From positions 1 to 64,000 of the forward strand of contig CAZTOP010000004.1 in assembly GCA_964615145.1 (NCBI GenBank): a stretch of DNA of 64,000 nt, written 5' to 3'. Below, piece after piece: positions 1 through 9,082 of the stretch. Each line of letters begins with the position of its first letter. The stretch's first letter is position 1. This DNA comes from CAIVPM01 sp964615145. GTDB taxonomy: Bacteria > Bacteroidota > Bacteroidia > Chitinophagales > Chitinophagaceae. Position numbers and translations under genes: made by a program. Under the pieces are notes generated by a model that saw nothing but the letters and a program-made list of their open reading frames with translations, did no database searches and was not told the DNA's origin.

Positions 1-205
1 CGTTGTAATGATAACCACTACAACCTTCCCAGCTGCCATCAATTCTGGTATCAGGACTTAGTTGCACCATTGCAAAAGGTGTGGTTGCTCCAGGAAAAGT
101 ATGTCCTGTGCCACCTGTGCCAATAAATGGATTAACATATTTGGTGAGTTGGGCTTGCGATAAGTTAAAAGTGAAAAGGCAACAACAAAAAAATAGAAAT
201 TTCAT
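1..205 (-). CDS. GH92 family alpha-mannosidase-like glycosidase (5' part only)
   Basis: Reading from 205 towards 1 gives a signal peptide (MKFLFFCCCLFTFNLSQAQ) followed by VNPFIGTGGTGHTFPGAT and then MVQLSPDTR. This is the characteristic N-terminus of glycoside hydrolase family 92, secreted calcium-dependent exo-alpha-mannosidases of Bacteroidota, usually about 750 residues. Only 68 codons are in the window; the rest lies beyond base 1. The start is the ATG at 203-205, the only one placed directly before the signal peptide. Substrate specificity (alpha-1,2, 1,3 or 1,4 mannosides) cannot be told from this part. The gene is divergent from the YciI-like gene at 292. Confidence 0.85.
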   Translation of the reverse strand, partial: MKFLFFCCCLFTFNLSQAQLTKYVNPFIGTGGTGHTFPGATTPFAMVQLSPDTRIDGSWEGCSGYHYN

Positions 206-291
206 AGACTTTAATTGACATTCAAAGAAACTATTTAAAATGATAATTATTTGAAATTAATTTTTAAGTTCGCTACATTAAAATTAATCAT

Positions 292-753
292 ATGCGTAAA
301 ATTATTCTTTGTTTTCTATTCGTAGCAATTTGCTTATTTGTTAAAGCACAAAAAGAAAACCCTAGTTACAATAAAGCATTAGCTGATTCTCTAGGTGCAG
401 ATGATTATGGAATGAAAAAATATGTATTTATAATACTTAAAACTGGCAGCAATAAAGCAACTGACAAACATTTTGTTGATAGTATGTTCGATGGTCACAT
501 GAAAAATATTGGCAGACTTGCAGAACTTGGTAAACTTGTAGTTGCAGGCCCAATGCTGGCTAAAAATGACAAGGAATATCGCGGCATTTTTGTTTTAAAT
601 ACTTCAAGTTTGGATGAAGCAAAACAGCTATTACAAAGCGATCCTGCTATACACTCCAATTTATTAGAACCAGAAATGTATAGTTGGTATTGCTCGGCTG
701 CATTACCAATGTTTTTGCCTTTCCACGATAAATTGAAGAAGAAGAGTTTTTAG
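292..753 (+). CDS. Secreted YCII-related domain protein
   Basis: The 153-residue protein has a signal peptide (residues 1-19, ending in VKAQ). Residues about 43-120 fit the YCII-related (YciI-like) fold: KYVFIILKTG, then HMKNIGRLAELGKLVVAGPM and a RGIFVLNTSS strand. Family members are small ferredoxin-like domains, mostly of unknown function. Exported versions with an added leader are common in Bacteroidota. The gene stands alone between a divergent GH92 gene and the LamG protein 47 bp downstream. No catalytic role is proposed; the domain assignment rests on motif recognition only. Confidence 0.7.
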   Translation: MRKIILCFLFVAICLFVKAQKENPSYNKALADSLGADDYGMKKYVFIILKTGSNKATDKHFVDSMFDGHMKNIGRLAELGKLVVAGPMLAKNDKEYRGIFVLNTSSLDEAKQLLQSDPAIHSNLLEPEMYSWYCSAALPMFLPFHDKLKKKSF

Positions 754-799
754 TTATTAAAATAATATTAATATTGCCCAACCCAAAAAACAACTTAAT

Positions 800-2500
800 A
801 TGAAAAAAATTATTTCTACACCACTACTCCTGCTCTGTTTTTTTGGATCTTTTGCACAATTTTCTCCAGGGAAAAGTTTAAATTTTAATGGAACTAATGC
901 CTATGTTCTTACAAATTTTTCTGGCATTAAAGGCAAAGCATCTAGAACTATTGAGGCCTGGGTAAAAGCAGGGCCTTATAATAGTGCCAATGGTAGTGGA
1001 AATGACCAAAGAGTTATTTTTGACTATGGCACCACAACTGGCAGCGGAGGTAGATTTACAACTGCCATTCAGTGGGCACAAAGAAACTTTAGAACAGAAA
1101 TTGGTGGCAATGGGAACCAGGGTGCTACATCTTTTTTAGATGGATATTGGCATCACGTTGCTGTGGTATACGATTCTGCTGCTTCAAGCGGAAAAACTAC
1201 TACTTACGTTGATGGAATTCAGGACTGGAATGGAGATTATTCTGTAACACTAAACACTGGAACTACTACTACATTTAGAATAGGCGTAAGAATTGATGGA
1301 GTAAATTATTTTTTAGGCGAAATTGATGAGGTAAGGTTTTGGAAAACTGTTAGAACAGCAACAGAAATTGCAGACAATATGTTTAAAAGAGTCGATCCCT
1401 CTAACCCTAACCTTGTAGCTTATTATGACTTTGATGCTTCTAATGCTGGCACTGGTGGTGTTCCTGATTTAGTTACTGCAAATACTAGCCATAATGGAAC
1501 ACTTACTAACATGACTGCCTCTGACGTAATAACATCAACAGCTCCTATACATGCCCAAAATAACATAACAAATACACGAGGTATTTGGAATGCTTACCCT
1601 GGAAGTACTGCATCTGGGGGATTAACTATCAATGCAGCAAGTGTTTTAACCGATGGCAATACTGCAACTTATGGTCAAACTAATTCAAGCACTGCAACAG
1701 TAAGTACAGATTTACCCATTACACTTTCTCAGAGATTTGAAAGAGTATGGGCTGTAGATATTAATGGCAGTGTTACTGCAAATATGTACTTTAATGTACC
1801 AACTATTCTAGCTTCTAGTGTTAGTTTAGGTGCTCCTAGTAATTATCATTTGTTGTACAGAAATACAACAAGTGGCACATTCACAGATTTAGGCTCAGCT
1901 ACTACAATTATTGGTACCACCCAAGTTCAATTTTCAAATATTATCTTGCAAGATGGCTATTATACAATGGCGTCGGATAATTTATTGCCTTTGAACTTAC
2001 TAAAATTTACAGCTAATAAACAAAATAAAAATGTACTGATTCAATGGCAAACTGGCAATGAAAAAAACCTAAACAAATATATTGTTGAAAAGAAAACAGG
2101 GACTGAGAATTGGAATATCTTAGGCACTGTATTAGCTCAAAACTTTCTAATTGATAAAAACACTTATCAACTAGTTGATGAAAGTCCAGGTTCTGGTGAA
2201 AATTTTTATAAATTAATTGCTATCGATAATGATGGCAAAACAACTGTTTCAAATATAATTTCAGTTAATATGGCTAATAATGTCAGCATACGTTTATTTC
2301 CAAATCCCGCAAAAAACTATATCAATATTAAAGGGATAGCTTATAGCGAAATATCTATAAAAAATGTAATAGGTCAAACAATGAAATGTAATATACCTAC
2401 AAGTTCAAACAGTAATTTCACAATTGATGTATCCAACTTTACCAATGGTGTATACTTTATTATTACTCCTTTACAACAAATTAGTTTTATAAAGGAATAA
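800..2500 (+). CDS. LamG-like domain protein with T9SS type A sorting domain
   Basis: The 566-residue secreted protein has a signal peptide (residues 1-19, GSFAQ). Residues about 25-215 form a LamG/concanavalin-like jelly roll: RTIEAWVKAG, then GYWHHVAVVYD with a TTYVDG turn, and FLGEIDEVRFWKTVRT. This module usually binds carbohydrate. A middle region of unknown type precedes a fibronectin-like stretch (LLKFTANKQNKNVLIQWQT). The last ~75 residues (RLFPNPAKNYINI ... NGVYFI) are a type A sorting domain, removed when the type IX system carries the protein to the cell surface. A strong hairpin terminator follows 12 bp after the stop. Confidence 0.85.
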   Translation: MKKIISTPLLLLCFFGSFAQFSPGKSLNFNGTNAYVLTNFSGIKGKASRTIEAWVKAGPYNSANGSGNDQRVIFDYGTTTGSGGRFTTAIQWAQRNFRTEIGGNGNQGATSFLDGYWHHVAVVYDSAASSGKTTTYVDGIQDWNGDYSVTLNTGTTTTFRIGVRIDGVNYFLGEIDEVRFWKTVRTATEIADNMFKRVDPSNPNLVAYYDFDASNAGTGGVPDLVTANTSHNGTLTNMTASDVITSTAPIHAQNNITNTRGIWNAYPGSTASGGLTINAASVLTDGNTATYGQTNSSTATVSTDLPITLSQRFERVWAVDINGSVTANMYFNVPTILASSVSLGAPSNYHLLYRNTTSGTFTDLGSATTIIGTTQVQFSNIILQDGYYTMASDNLLPLNLLKFTANKQNKNVLIQWQTGNEKNLNKYIVEKKTGTENWNILGTVLAQNFLIDKNTYQLVDESPGSGENFYKLIAIDNDGKTTVSNIISVNMANNVSIRLFPNPAKNYINIKGIAYSEISIKNVIGQTMKCNIPTSSNSNFTIDVSNFTNGVYFIITPLQQISFIKE

Positions 2501-2512
2501 TAAAACTTTTTT

Positions 2513-2557
2513 CTCCATAAAAAAACCTTAGCCAATAGCTGAGGTTTTTTTATGGAG
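2513..2557. terminator. Long hairpin terminator after the LamG/T9SS gene
   Basis: Two 20-nt arms (CTCCATAAAAAAACCTTAGC and its complement with one T:G pair) flank a 5-nt loop. The T-run sits inside the right arm. It is placed just after the stop at 2500 and can work in both directions, but no minus-strand gene ends here. Confidence 0.85.
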
Positions 2558-2706
2558 CTTATTATCATTTTTCCACATTACCTATTTTGTGTCTTAGAAC
2601 AATTACTTTGCATTAGTCATTTTTGTAAATCTTAATTATTTAAAAGAGCAATTAAACAAAATTGACTTCAACTCAACAACATTTTTAACAAAAAACTTCT
2701 ACTATA

Positions 2707-3084
2707 ATGAAAAAAGTAACAGGCATTGGCGGTGTTTTTTTTAAATGCCAAGACAATGAAAAAATGAAAGAATGGTACAACAAACATTTAGGAATTGGTG
2801 CAGGAAAATATGGAGCAACCTTTGAATGGTATCAGGATGGAGATTCAAGTAAAAAAGGTTCAACAGCTTGGAATGCATTTTCTGATACAACAAAATATTT
2901 TGAGCCTTCCACAAAAGACTTTATGATTAATTATAGAGTTGAGAACTTAGAAGCTTTGGTTGAGGAACTAAAAAAAGAAGGGGTAACCATTTGCGACAAT
3001 ATAGAAAGCTACGACTATGGCAAATTTGTTCATATAATGGATATTGAAGGCAATAAAATTGAATTGTGGGAACCCATAGATTAA
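2707..3084 (+). CDS. VOC family (glyoxalase/bleomycin-resistance fold) protein
   Basis: The 125-residue cytoplasmic protein is a single vicinal-oxygen-chelate domain. Visible marks are the first beta strand TGIGGVFFKCQD, the helix MKEWYNKHLGI, and the closing FVHIMDIEGNKIELWEP with the usual acidic metal-ligand position (E in IELWEP). Members act as isomerases, dioxygenases or resistance proteins. The chemistry here cannot be deduced. It stands alone with about 150 bp of leader and no close partner. Length and start agree with single-domain VOC proteins. Confidence 0.85.
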   Translation: MKKVTGIGGVFFKCQDNEKMKEWYNKHLGIGAGKYGATFEWYQDGDSSKKGSTAWNAFSDTTKYFEPSTKDFMINYRVENLEALVEELKKEGVTICDNIESYDYGKFVHIMDIEGNKIELWEPID

Positions 3085-3085
3085 T

Positions 3086-3180
3086 TAGCAATGACAATTA
3101 GCAATTGACAATTAACAATTGGCAAAACACTAAAGACCAATACCCAAAGACCAAATCGTAAATCTAAAATCTATAAATCG
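3086..3180. repeat. Low-complexity direct repeats between VOC gene and parE
   Basis: The stretch holds several copies of CAATTAGC/CAATTAAC/CAATTGAC-like 8-mers followed by repeated AAAGACCAA and AAATCTA units. It looks like a simple-sequence spacer. No hairpin or reading frame was found. Confidence 0.45.
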
Positions 3181-3188
3181 AATAAAGA

Positions 3189-5057
3189 ATGGCATCAAAT
3201 TATAACGAAGAAGATATTAAAAGCCTCGATTGGAAAGAACATATTAGGCTTCGCCCAGGAATGTATATTGGTAAATTAGGTGATGGCTCTGCATCTGATG
3301 ATGGTATTTATGTGTTAGTAAAAGAGGTAATTGATAATTGTATAGATGAACATACAATGGGCTTTGGGAGGCACGTTGATGTTACCCTTTCTCAAAAAGT
3401 TGTAACTATTAGAGATTATGGTCGTGGTATTCCTTTAGGTAAAGTAGTTGATGTAGTAAGCAAGATTAATACTGGTGCCAAATATGATAGTAAAGCCTTT
3501 CAAAAAAGTGTGGGATTAAATGGTGTGGGTACAAAAGCTGTAAATGCATTGAGTAGTTATTTTAAAGTAGAAAGCTTTAGAGAAGGTAAAACAAAAGTGG
3601 CCGAATTTGAACGTGGCGTTTTAACAAAAGAACATAAAGAAACTGCAACTACTGAGGAAAATGGAACACTTGTAACTTTTATTCCTGATGAAAATATTTT
3701 TCATAACTATAAATTCCTGCACGAGTACTTAGACAATCAATTCTGGAACTATTGCTATTTGAATGCTGGTCTTGTTATTAACTTCAATAGCAAACGTTAT
3801 GTTAGTAAAAATGGATTACTTGATTTACTTACAAGAAAAACAAATGCAGATGAGTTAAGATATCCCATCATTCATTTAAAAGGAGATGATATTGAAATTG
3901 CTGTAAGCCATAACAATGATTATGGCGAAGATATTTTTTCATTTGTTAATGGTCAATATACTACTCAAGGTGGTACACACCACCAAGCATTCAGGGAAGC
4001 TTATGTAAAAACTATTCGTGAATTTTATAAAAAGGATTACGATGTGGCAGATATTCGCCAAAGCATTGTTGCAGCTGTATCTGTGCGTGTTCAAGAGCCA
4101 GTATTTGAAAGTCAAACCAAAACCAAATTAGGTTCAAGTGTAGTTAGTGAAGGCGGACCATCAATGAAAAAATTTGTAGAAGATTTTTTGGCAAAAGAAC
4201 TTAATAATTATTTACACCGAAACACACAAATTGCCGATGCTTTAAAACGCAGAATTGAACAAAGCGAGAAAGAAAGAAAAGAACTAAGTGGCATTAGAAA
4301 ATTAGCAAATGAAAGAGCCAAGAAAGCTAATTTGCATAATAAAAAATTACGTGATTGTCGTGTACATTTAAACGAAGAACCACCCGTAAAAAATAGAGAT
4401 GAGTTTGTTGCCAATCAACAAAACAGTACCATTTTTATTACAGAGGGCGATAGTGCAAGTGGCTCCATTACCAAAGCTCGAAATGTTAATACCCAAGCCG
4501 TTTTTAGCTTGCGTGGTAAGCCATTGAATTGTTTTGGTATGACAAAAAAGGTTGTTTATGAGAATGAAGAGTTCAACCTATTACAACACGCATTAAACAT
4601 TGAAAACGGATTAGAAGAACTGCGTTATAAGAACATTGTAATTGCTACCGATGCCGATGTGGATGGTATGCACATTCGTTTATTATTAATGACTTTCTTT
4701 TTACAATTCTTCCCTGACCTTGTAAAACAAAACCACGTATTTATTTTAGAAACTCCTTTGTTTAGGGCACGCAATAAACAAGAAACTATTTATTGCTACG
4801 ATGAAAACGAAAAACAAGCAGCAGTAAAAAAACTTGGCAACAAACCAGAAATTACACGCTTTAAAGGTTTGGGAGAAATTAGTCCCGAAGAGTTTGAAAG
4901 ATTTATTGCTGCCGATATGCGTTTGCAACCTGTATTGCTAGAAGAGGGTCAACATATTCAGCAATTGCTGGAGTATTATATGGGCAAAAACACCCCACAA
5001 CGTCAAGAGTTTATTATTCGCAATTTAAAGGTGGAATTGGATTTGGTGGAAGGCTAA
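3189..5057 (+). CDS. parE: DNA topoisomerase IV subunit B (ParE)
   Basis: This is the ATPase subunit of topoisomerase IV, which with ParC unlinks daughter chromosomes. The GHKL ATPase domain is complete: KEVIDN (Glu46, Asn50), RDYGRGIP (Asp76) and GLNGVGTKAVNAL (from about 109). The transducer domain follows. The TOPRIM domain has TEGDSA (Glu419) and DADVDG (about 488-493), then GLGEI. The 622-residue length without a large insertion and the opening SLDWKEHIRLRPGMYIG fit Bacteroidota ParE rather than GyrB. parC is not beside it; the next gene is an unrelated secreted protein 15 bp downstream. GyrB is the only realistic alternative. Confidence 0.92.
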   Translation: MASNYNEEDIKSLDWKEHIRLRPGMYIGKLGDGSASDDGIYVLVKEVIDNCIDEHTMGFGRHVDVTLSQKVVTIRDYGRGIPLGKVVDVVSKINTGAKYDSKAFQKSVGLNGVGTKAVNALSSYFKVESFREGKTKVAEFERGVLTKEHKETATTEENGTLVTFIPDENIFHNYKFLHEYLDNQFWNYCYLNAGLVINFNSKRYVSKNGLLDLLTRKTNADELRYPIIHLKGDDIEIAVSHNNDYGEDIFSFVNGQYTTQGGTHHQAFREAYVKTIREFYKKDYDVADIRQSIVAAVSVRVQEPVFESQTKTKLGSSVVSEGGPSMKKFVEDFLAKELNNYLHRNTQIADALKRRIEQSEKERKELSGIRKLANERAKKANLHNKKLRDCRVHLNEEPPVKNRDEFVANQQNSTIFITEGDSASGSITKARNVNTQAVFSLRGKPLNCFGMTKKVVYENEEFNLLQHALNIENGLEELRYKNIVIATDADVDGMHIRLLLMTFFLQFFPDLVKQNHVFILETPLFRARNKQETIYCYDENEKQAAVKKLGNKPEITRFKGLGEISPEEFERFIAADMRLQPVLLEEGQHIQQLLEYYMGKNTPQRQEFIIRNLKVELDLVEG

Positions 5058-5072
5058 AGAAATACACATTGT

Positions 5073-6250
5073 ATGAAAAAAATCTTGCCAATATTGTTAT
5101 TGCTGCTTTCACTAAAACTGAATGCACAGAACAAATACTTATTAAAAGGTTTTATTGGCAAGCATCCTGTGGTTATGTGTATTACCCAAGATGATGATAC
5201 AACTTTTAGTGCTAGATATTTTTATAACAACAATCTGCAGGATATTTTTCTTGAAGGCAAACCGAATAGCAATGGCACGAAAGTCATTTTCACCAAAACA
5301 GCTTGGAACTATAAGTTACAGAGAGATACTTTTTGCGAAAGAATGTCTTTATCAACTCAAAACTACAAAAGCTGGGTTGGCAACTGGACGAATGGACGAT
5401 ATAATTTAGTAGTAAGACTTACAAATATTGATACCAATAAAATTAAATTAACTACTCCAAGACAAAATTTTCTTGATGAAGGACTTGATATTTATTATTC
5501 CTTTATTAGAGAGAATAAAATAATCCTTAACAAAGATTCTGTTTCAAAAGCAAATCAACTAACGCTGCAATGGTATAGTGAAAAGCAAGCCGTATAAAAC
5601 TGTTTAGAGTAATTGCAGGCATTAGCGACACAGCCATTTTAAACAAAGTAAACAATACTTTGCACGAATTTCAAATGAATCAAATTGTTGCTTTTTTTGA
5701 TTGCTCTAACAATGATATAAAGAGAGGTGAGTATTATTTTCATTTAGATTCTATTTATGCTACAAATAATTTTTTAAGTATTGATGCAGGAACTTATTAT
5801 GATTGTGGTGGTGTGCATCCAAACTCCAGTGATGATTATCTTAACATCAATTTACATACAGGAAATAAGATTGAAAAAATAACAGATGTATTTAATTTGT
5901 ATGATAGTAGTTTGTATAGTGAATTTGAGTTAGATGCAAATGATTCTACAAATGAATACGCAATAGACATTTCAGAAAGTAAGGATAGTATTGGCTATTG
6001 TATTTGTAAATTTATGCAGCAATTACATAAAAAAGAAATGCAATTTGATGATAGTCTTCACGATAATGAATGCAGCTATAATAGTTTTTACAGATGGCAA
6101 TTTTTTAATTTCGTATTCAGATATGATGGTGTTTATTTCAACCCTCATTTTGCCCACGACATACAAAGTTGTAGTTACCCCGAATGGTCAGTAATTCCCT
6201 ATTCAGTTTTAAAGAAATATTTAAAGAAAGAATCGCAGTTTGTATTTTAA
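5073..6250 (+). pseudogene. Secreted DUF3298-type protein, split by a one-base frameshift
   Basis: Two open frames form one gene. The first (5073-5597, 174 aa) has a signal peptide (ends LNAQ) and an N-terminal beta-rich domain; it stops in SEKQAV. The second, in another frame, is open from before that stop and reads VIAGISDTAILNKVNNTLHE, then YYDCGGVHPNSSDDYLNINL and GNKIEKITDVF. That is the DUF3298 domain found in secreted lipoproteins and PdaC-like proteins. The second part has no good start of its own (only a TTG at 5660, inside the domain). Adding one A to the AAAA run at 5580-5583 would join them as SEKASRIKLFRVIAG. No classical slippery heptamer precedes the stop, so an assembly error or a real loss of function is more likely than programmed shifting. 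Confidence 0.8.
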
Positions 6251-6427
6251 AATCATTTATTTCTCAGAATATTCATTATTTTAAATAAATATATTACTAT
6301 TTTATAATAATTATTAAATATAATATTGAAAAATAATAATATTTTTTAATATTACTTCTAAATTTTATAATATAAATACTAAATATTATAAAATAATTTT
6401 ACTTTTATAAAATAAAATATTACTACT

Positions 6428-6456
6428 ATATCAAATATTATAATGATATTTGATAT
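6428..6456. promoter_or_regulatory. Perfect inverted repeat before the 6471 gene
   Basis: ATATCAAATAT and its complement ATATTTGATAT flank a 7-nt loop, ending 14 bp before the ATG. TCAAATATTA is repeated once more across the start codon (6473-6482). It lies in a 220-bp leader with almost no G. It could be an operator or a leader hairpin. Confidence 0.4.
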
Positions 6457-6470
6457 AAATTCTACTATTT

Positions 6471-7097
6471 ATGTCAAATATTACCTATTTAAAAAAGATA
6501 ATAGACAAATTAAAAGCACAAAAAATAGGGCTTGAGAACAACAATGCGGCTTGGGTTGGTCAGCCTGAAACGCCTGCTGCCATTCAATTACATATTGATG
6601 AGTTGCAAACATTAAACGATGACATTGCTGCATTAAAAATTCAACTAAAACAAAAACTTTCAGCGGCAAGGCAACTTGCAAAAACTAAAACTACGGTTGC
6701 TAATGCACAAGAATTAAAAATAAAGGGTATCCACGCTAGTGAAACTGAAAAATGGAGAGAGTACGGTGTATCAAAACCTGCATTACGTACAAAAGGTAAA
6801 CGGCCAGTGCCAACAAAAGGCATTATTGAAAACATTATGAATGATAAAGATGGAGCGGGTTTTATTATAAAGTGTCAAAGATTAAAAGATGCTTATAGCT
6901 ACGAATTTGAAAAAGCAGTGTCGGAAAATGCAAGCGATGACAAACATATCCCTGCTTTCAGCCATTTTAAATCATCAACCAAAACAAAATTAGTGGATGA
7001 TGATGTTGAAAAAGGCAAACGCTATTTTTATAGGTATCGTGGCGTCAATAGCAAAGGATTTGGAGAATGGAGTACGAGTATCAGTGCTGTGCAGTAG
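6471..7097 (+). CDS. Unknown protein: helical N-terminus with a fibronectin III-like end
   Basis: The 208-residue protein has no signal peptide. Residues about 5-75 are strongly helical and charged, probably a coiled coil (YLKKIIDKLKAQK, then DELQTLNDDIAALKIQLKQKL). The central part is basic with KGKRPVPTKG. The end (KGKRYFYRYRGVNSKGFGEWS) has the look of the last strands of a fibronectin type III domain. I do not recognise the family. It is isolated by an extremely A/T-rich leader, which suggests separate regulation or recent acquisition. Start: the ATG after the leader palindrome. Confidence 0.65.
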   Translation: MSNITYLKKIIDKLKAQKIGLENNNAAWVGQPETPAAIQLHIDELQTLNDDIAALKIQLKQKLSAARQLAKTKTTVANAQELKIKGIHASETEKWREYGVSKPALRTKGKRPVPTKGIIENIMNDKDGAGFIIKCQRLKDAYSYEFEKAVSENASDDKHIPAFSHFKSSTKTKLVDDDVEKGKRYFYRYRGVNSKGFGEWSTSISAVQ

Positions 7098-7216
7098 ATT
7101 AAATTGAATACGGATATTATTTTTTTACGTCTTTTCAACGATAGGAGAAATCTAATCGTATTCGCTTAGCAGATTTTTCAAACAAAAAACAACAACCAAA
7201 AAACAAGAAACCCTGA

Positions 7217-8230
7217 ATGGAATTATTTTATAAAAAAATAGAGCTGCCTTTCGAGTATCCTTTCACCATTTCTGGTGGAAGAACCAAAACCCATCAACCA
7301 TCTTTAATGGTATGTTTACAATTGGGCAGGTATGTTGGTTTTGGCGAAGCCCCAGCTATTGCATATTACAATATCACAGTAGAAAAAATGATAGCAGATA
7401 TTGAGGCAAAGAAAAGAATGATAGAAAAATTTGCCTTCACCGAACCTGAAAGATATTGGCATTATCTGCATCACCTTATTCCCAATAATCCTTTTTTGGT
7501 AAGTGCATTAGATATGGCAGGCTGGGATTTATTTGGCAAACTCAAAGGCAAATTATTGTATCAGTTGTGGAATACTGAGTTTGTAAATACACCGCCCACC
7601 GATTACACCATTGGAATTGACACTACAGAAGTAATGATTGCTAAAATAAAAGCCAACCCCTACCCCATTTATAAAATAAAAGTGGGGTTTGATGGAGATG
7701 TTGAAGTGATTTCTGAACTGAGAAAGCACACCAACGCCATTTTTAGGGTAGATGCCAATGCAGGTTGGTCGCTAGATGAAGCAATGCAAAAGATTCCATT
7801 TTTAAAAGGTTTAGGTGTGGAATTGGTGGAACAACCTTTGGCAAAAAACAATTGGGATGAGATGAAAATATTGTATAGTCACTCCCCAATTCCATTAATT
7901 GCCGATGAATCTTGTGTGTTTGAAAAAGATGTGGAGCAATGTGTGGGGCATTTTCACGGCATTAATATCAAGCTCACCAAATGCAGTGGAATCACCCCCG
8001 CCATCAGAATGATTGCAAGGGCAAAAGAACTGAATTTAAAAGTAATGATGGGCAGTATGAACGAATGCAGTATTGGTGCTGCAGCTAATGCCAATTTTTT
8101 ACCACAACTAGATTATGTAGATATGGATGGTCCTTTATTGTTGGCAGAGGATGCTGCCGAAGGTTTACAATTTATCAATGGTAATGTGCAAATAATGGGC
8201 ACTGTTGGGCTTGGAATTAAATTGAAATGA
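7217..8230 (+). CDS. Dipeptide epimerase (enolase superfamily, L-Ala-D/L-Glu epimerase type)
   Basis: The 337-residue cytoplasmic enzyme has the muconate-lactonizing/enolase fold. The capping domain includes FGEAPAIAYYN. Barrel residues visible are KIKVG with the catalytic lysine pair (Lys153/155), the metal ligands Asp179 (RVDANAGW), Glu205 (VEQPL) and Asp230 (ADES), and the second catalytic lysine Lys255 in KLTKC. MGSMNE followed by DMDGP is typical of dipeptide epimerases. They interconvert L-Ala-D-Glu and L-Ala-L-Glu (or other dipeptides) for use of murein peptides. o-Succinylbenzoate synthase is the main alternative, but no menaquinone gene is nearby. Confidence 0.85.
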   Translation: MELFYKKIELPFEYPFTISGGRTKTHQPSLMVCLQLGRYVGFGEAPAIAYYNITVEKMIADIEAKKRMIEKFAFTEPERYWHYLHHLIPNNPFLVSALDMAGWDLFGKLKGKLLYQLWNTEFVNTPPTDYTIGIDTTEVMIAKIKANPYPIYKIKVGFDGDVEVISELRKHTNAIFRVDANAGWSLDEAMQKIPFLKGLGVELVEQPLAKNNWDEMKILYSHSPIPLIADESCVFEKDVEQCVGHFHGINIKLTKCSGITPAIRMIARAKELNLKVMMGSMNECSIGAAANANFLPQLDYVDMDGPLLLAEDAAEGLQFINGNVQIMGTVGLGIKLK

Positions 8231-8311
8231 TGCTAAAAAAAGTATGTTTGCCTTACGTTGTTGGCGATAACAATAGTACAATACCTTATTGTAACTATGG
8301 GCTTGGGATAT

Positions 8312-8348
8312 AATAAAAAAAGCAACCTAATAAAGTTGCTTTTTTATT
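8312..8348. terminator. Bidirectional terminator between epimerase and tRNA-Leu
   Basis: AATAAAAAAAGCAAC pairs with GTTGCTTTTTTATT around a short loop, giving a U-run on either strand. It serves the plus-strand epimerase gene and the minus-strand tRNA. Confidence 0.8.
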
Positions 8349-8350
8349 TG

Positions 8351-8435
8351 TGCCCAGAACAGGAATCGAACCTGCACATCCTTGCGAACGGCAGATTTTG
8401 AGTCTGCTGCGTCTACCAATTCCGCCATCTGGGCA
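8351..8435 (-). tRNA. tRNA-Leu (anticodon CAA)
   Basis: Read on the minus strand the 85-nt sequence folds as a class II tRNA. The acceptor arms are TGCCCAG/CTGGGCA, with the D-loop stretch TTGGTAGACGC, an anticodon stem GCAGA/TCTGC with loop CTCAAAA (anticodon CAA), a long variable arm, and a T-arm containing GGTTCGATTCC. A CCA end is not encoded. It decodes UUG. Confidence 0.96.
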
Positions 8436-8491
8436 ATTTCAAAAATTGATTAACTCACTAATCAACTTGCAAGGGTTGCAAATATGCAACC

Positions 8492-9001
8492 TCAATGAAT
8501 ACCATCCAAAATACGTGCAAGATATTTTTTCTTAAAGTAATATTCTTTTACTTTCAAAAGTTCCAAACTGCTTATATTTTCAATAGTTTCGGCTGTAATA
8601 ATATTTTTTACAAGACTAAATATTGAATGTTGAATATTAGATATTGATTGCTTAATACTTTCTACCTTGTTGGCATCTTGTTCCATTGTTGCGTCTAACA
8701 ATTCTTCATTCAATTCCATCATTTGCATTAAAAAATCGTTAGGTAACATAAATTTTTCTTCATCTTCTAGCAAGCCTTTTAATTGTAAAACATACTTAAT
8801 TGTTTCATCTTGATTATTAAAAATTTTGTAAGCTTTATTTACTTGAGATGATTTTTCCAAAACATCATCTTTTTCTTCGGCAGTTGCATTTCCAAAAAAA
8901 TCGGGATGATACTTTCTACTAAGTTGAAAATATTGTTGTTTTACTTTAGCCTTATCTGGACTAAAAGAAACAGGTAGTTCGTATAGTTGAAATAAGTTGA
9001 T
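8492..9001 (-). CDS. hscB: Fe-S cluster co-chaperone HscB (apparent non-AUG start)
   Basis: HscB brings the scaffold IscU to HscA for iron-sulfur cluster delivery. Read from 9001 the frame gives NLFQLYELPVSFSPDK, then QLSRKYHPDFFGN with the J-domain HPD motif at residues 32-34. The C-terminal helical IscU-binding part follows (LPNDFLMQMMELNEELLDA). Full length is then about 169 residues, as in the family. There is no in-frame ATG, GTG or TTG ahead of the J-domain: an in-frame stop lies just upstream, and the codon where Met is expected is ATC (8999-9001), with ATA at 9005-9007. The first ordinary start (TTG, 8860) would remove the whole J-domain. It is the likely second gene after punA (81 bp). 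Confidence 0.8.
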   Translation of the reverse strand: MNLFQLYELPVSFSPDKAKVKQQYFQLSRKYHPDFFGNATAEEKDDVLEKSSQVNKAYKIFNNQDETIKYVLQLKGLLEDEEKFMLPNDFLMQMMELNEELLDATMEQDANKVESIKQSISNIQHSIFSLVKNIITAETIENISSLELLKVKEYYFKKKYLARILDGIH

Positions 9002-9082
9002 GGTTATTTTGTTTATTAGTTAATGGGTTTAGGTTAAGGAATATTTGGATATTGAAGCCCACACATCCAACAGCAAAATACA

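Noticed and set aside
3189..5057. gyrB instead of parE
   Set aside because: Length and the opening SLDWKEHIRLRPGMYIG fit Bacteroidota ParE better, though a tree would settle it.
5073..6250. Programmed -1 frameshift
   Set aside because: No X XXY YYZ slippery heptamer in the zero frame before the stop at 5597 and no obvious stimulating structure.
8350..8535. Plus-strand frame over the tRNA
   Set aside because: It runs across the antisense of tRNA-Leu, a well-known artefact.
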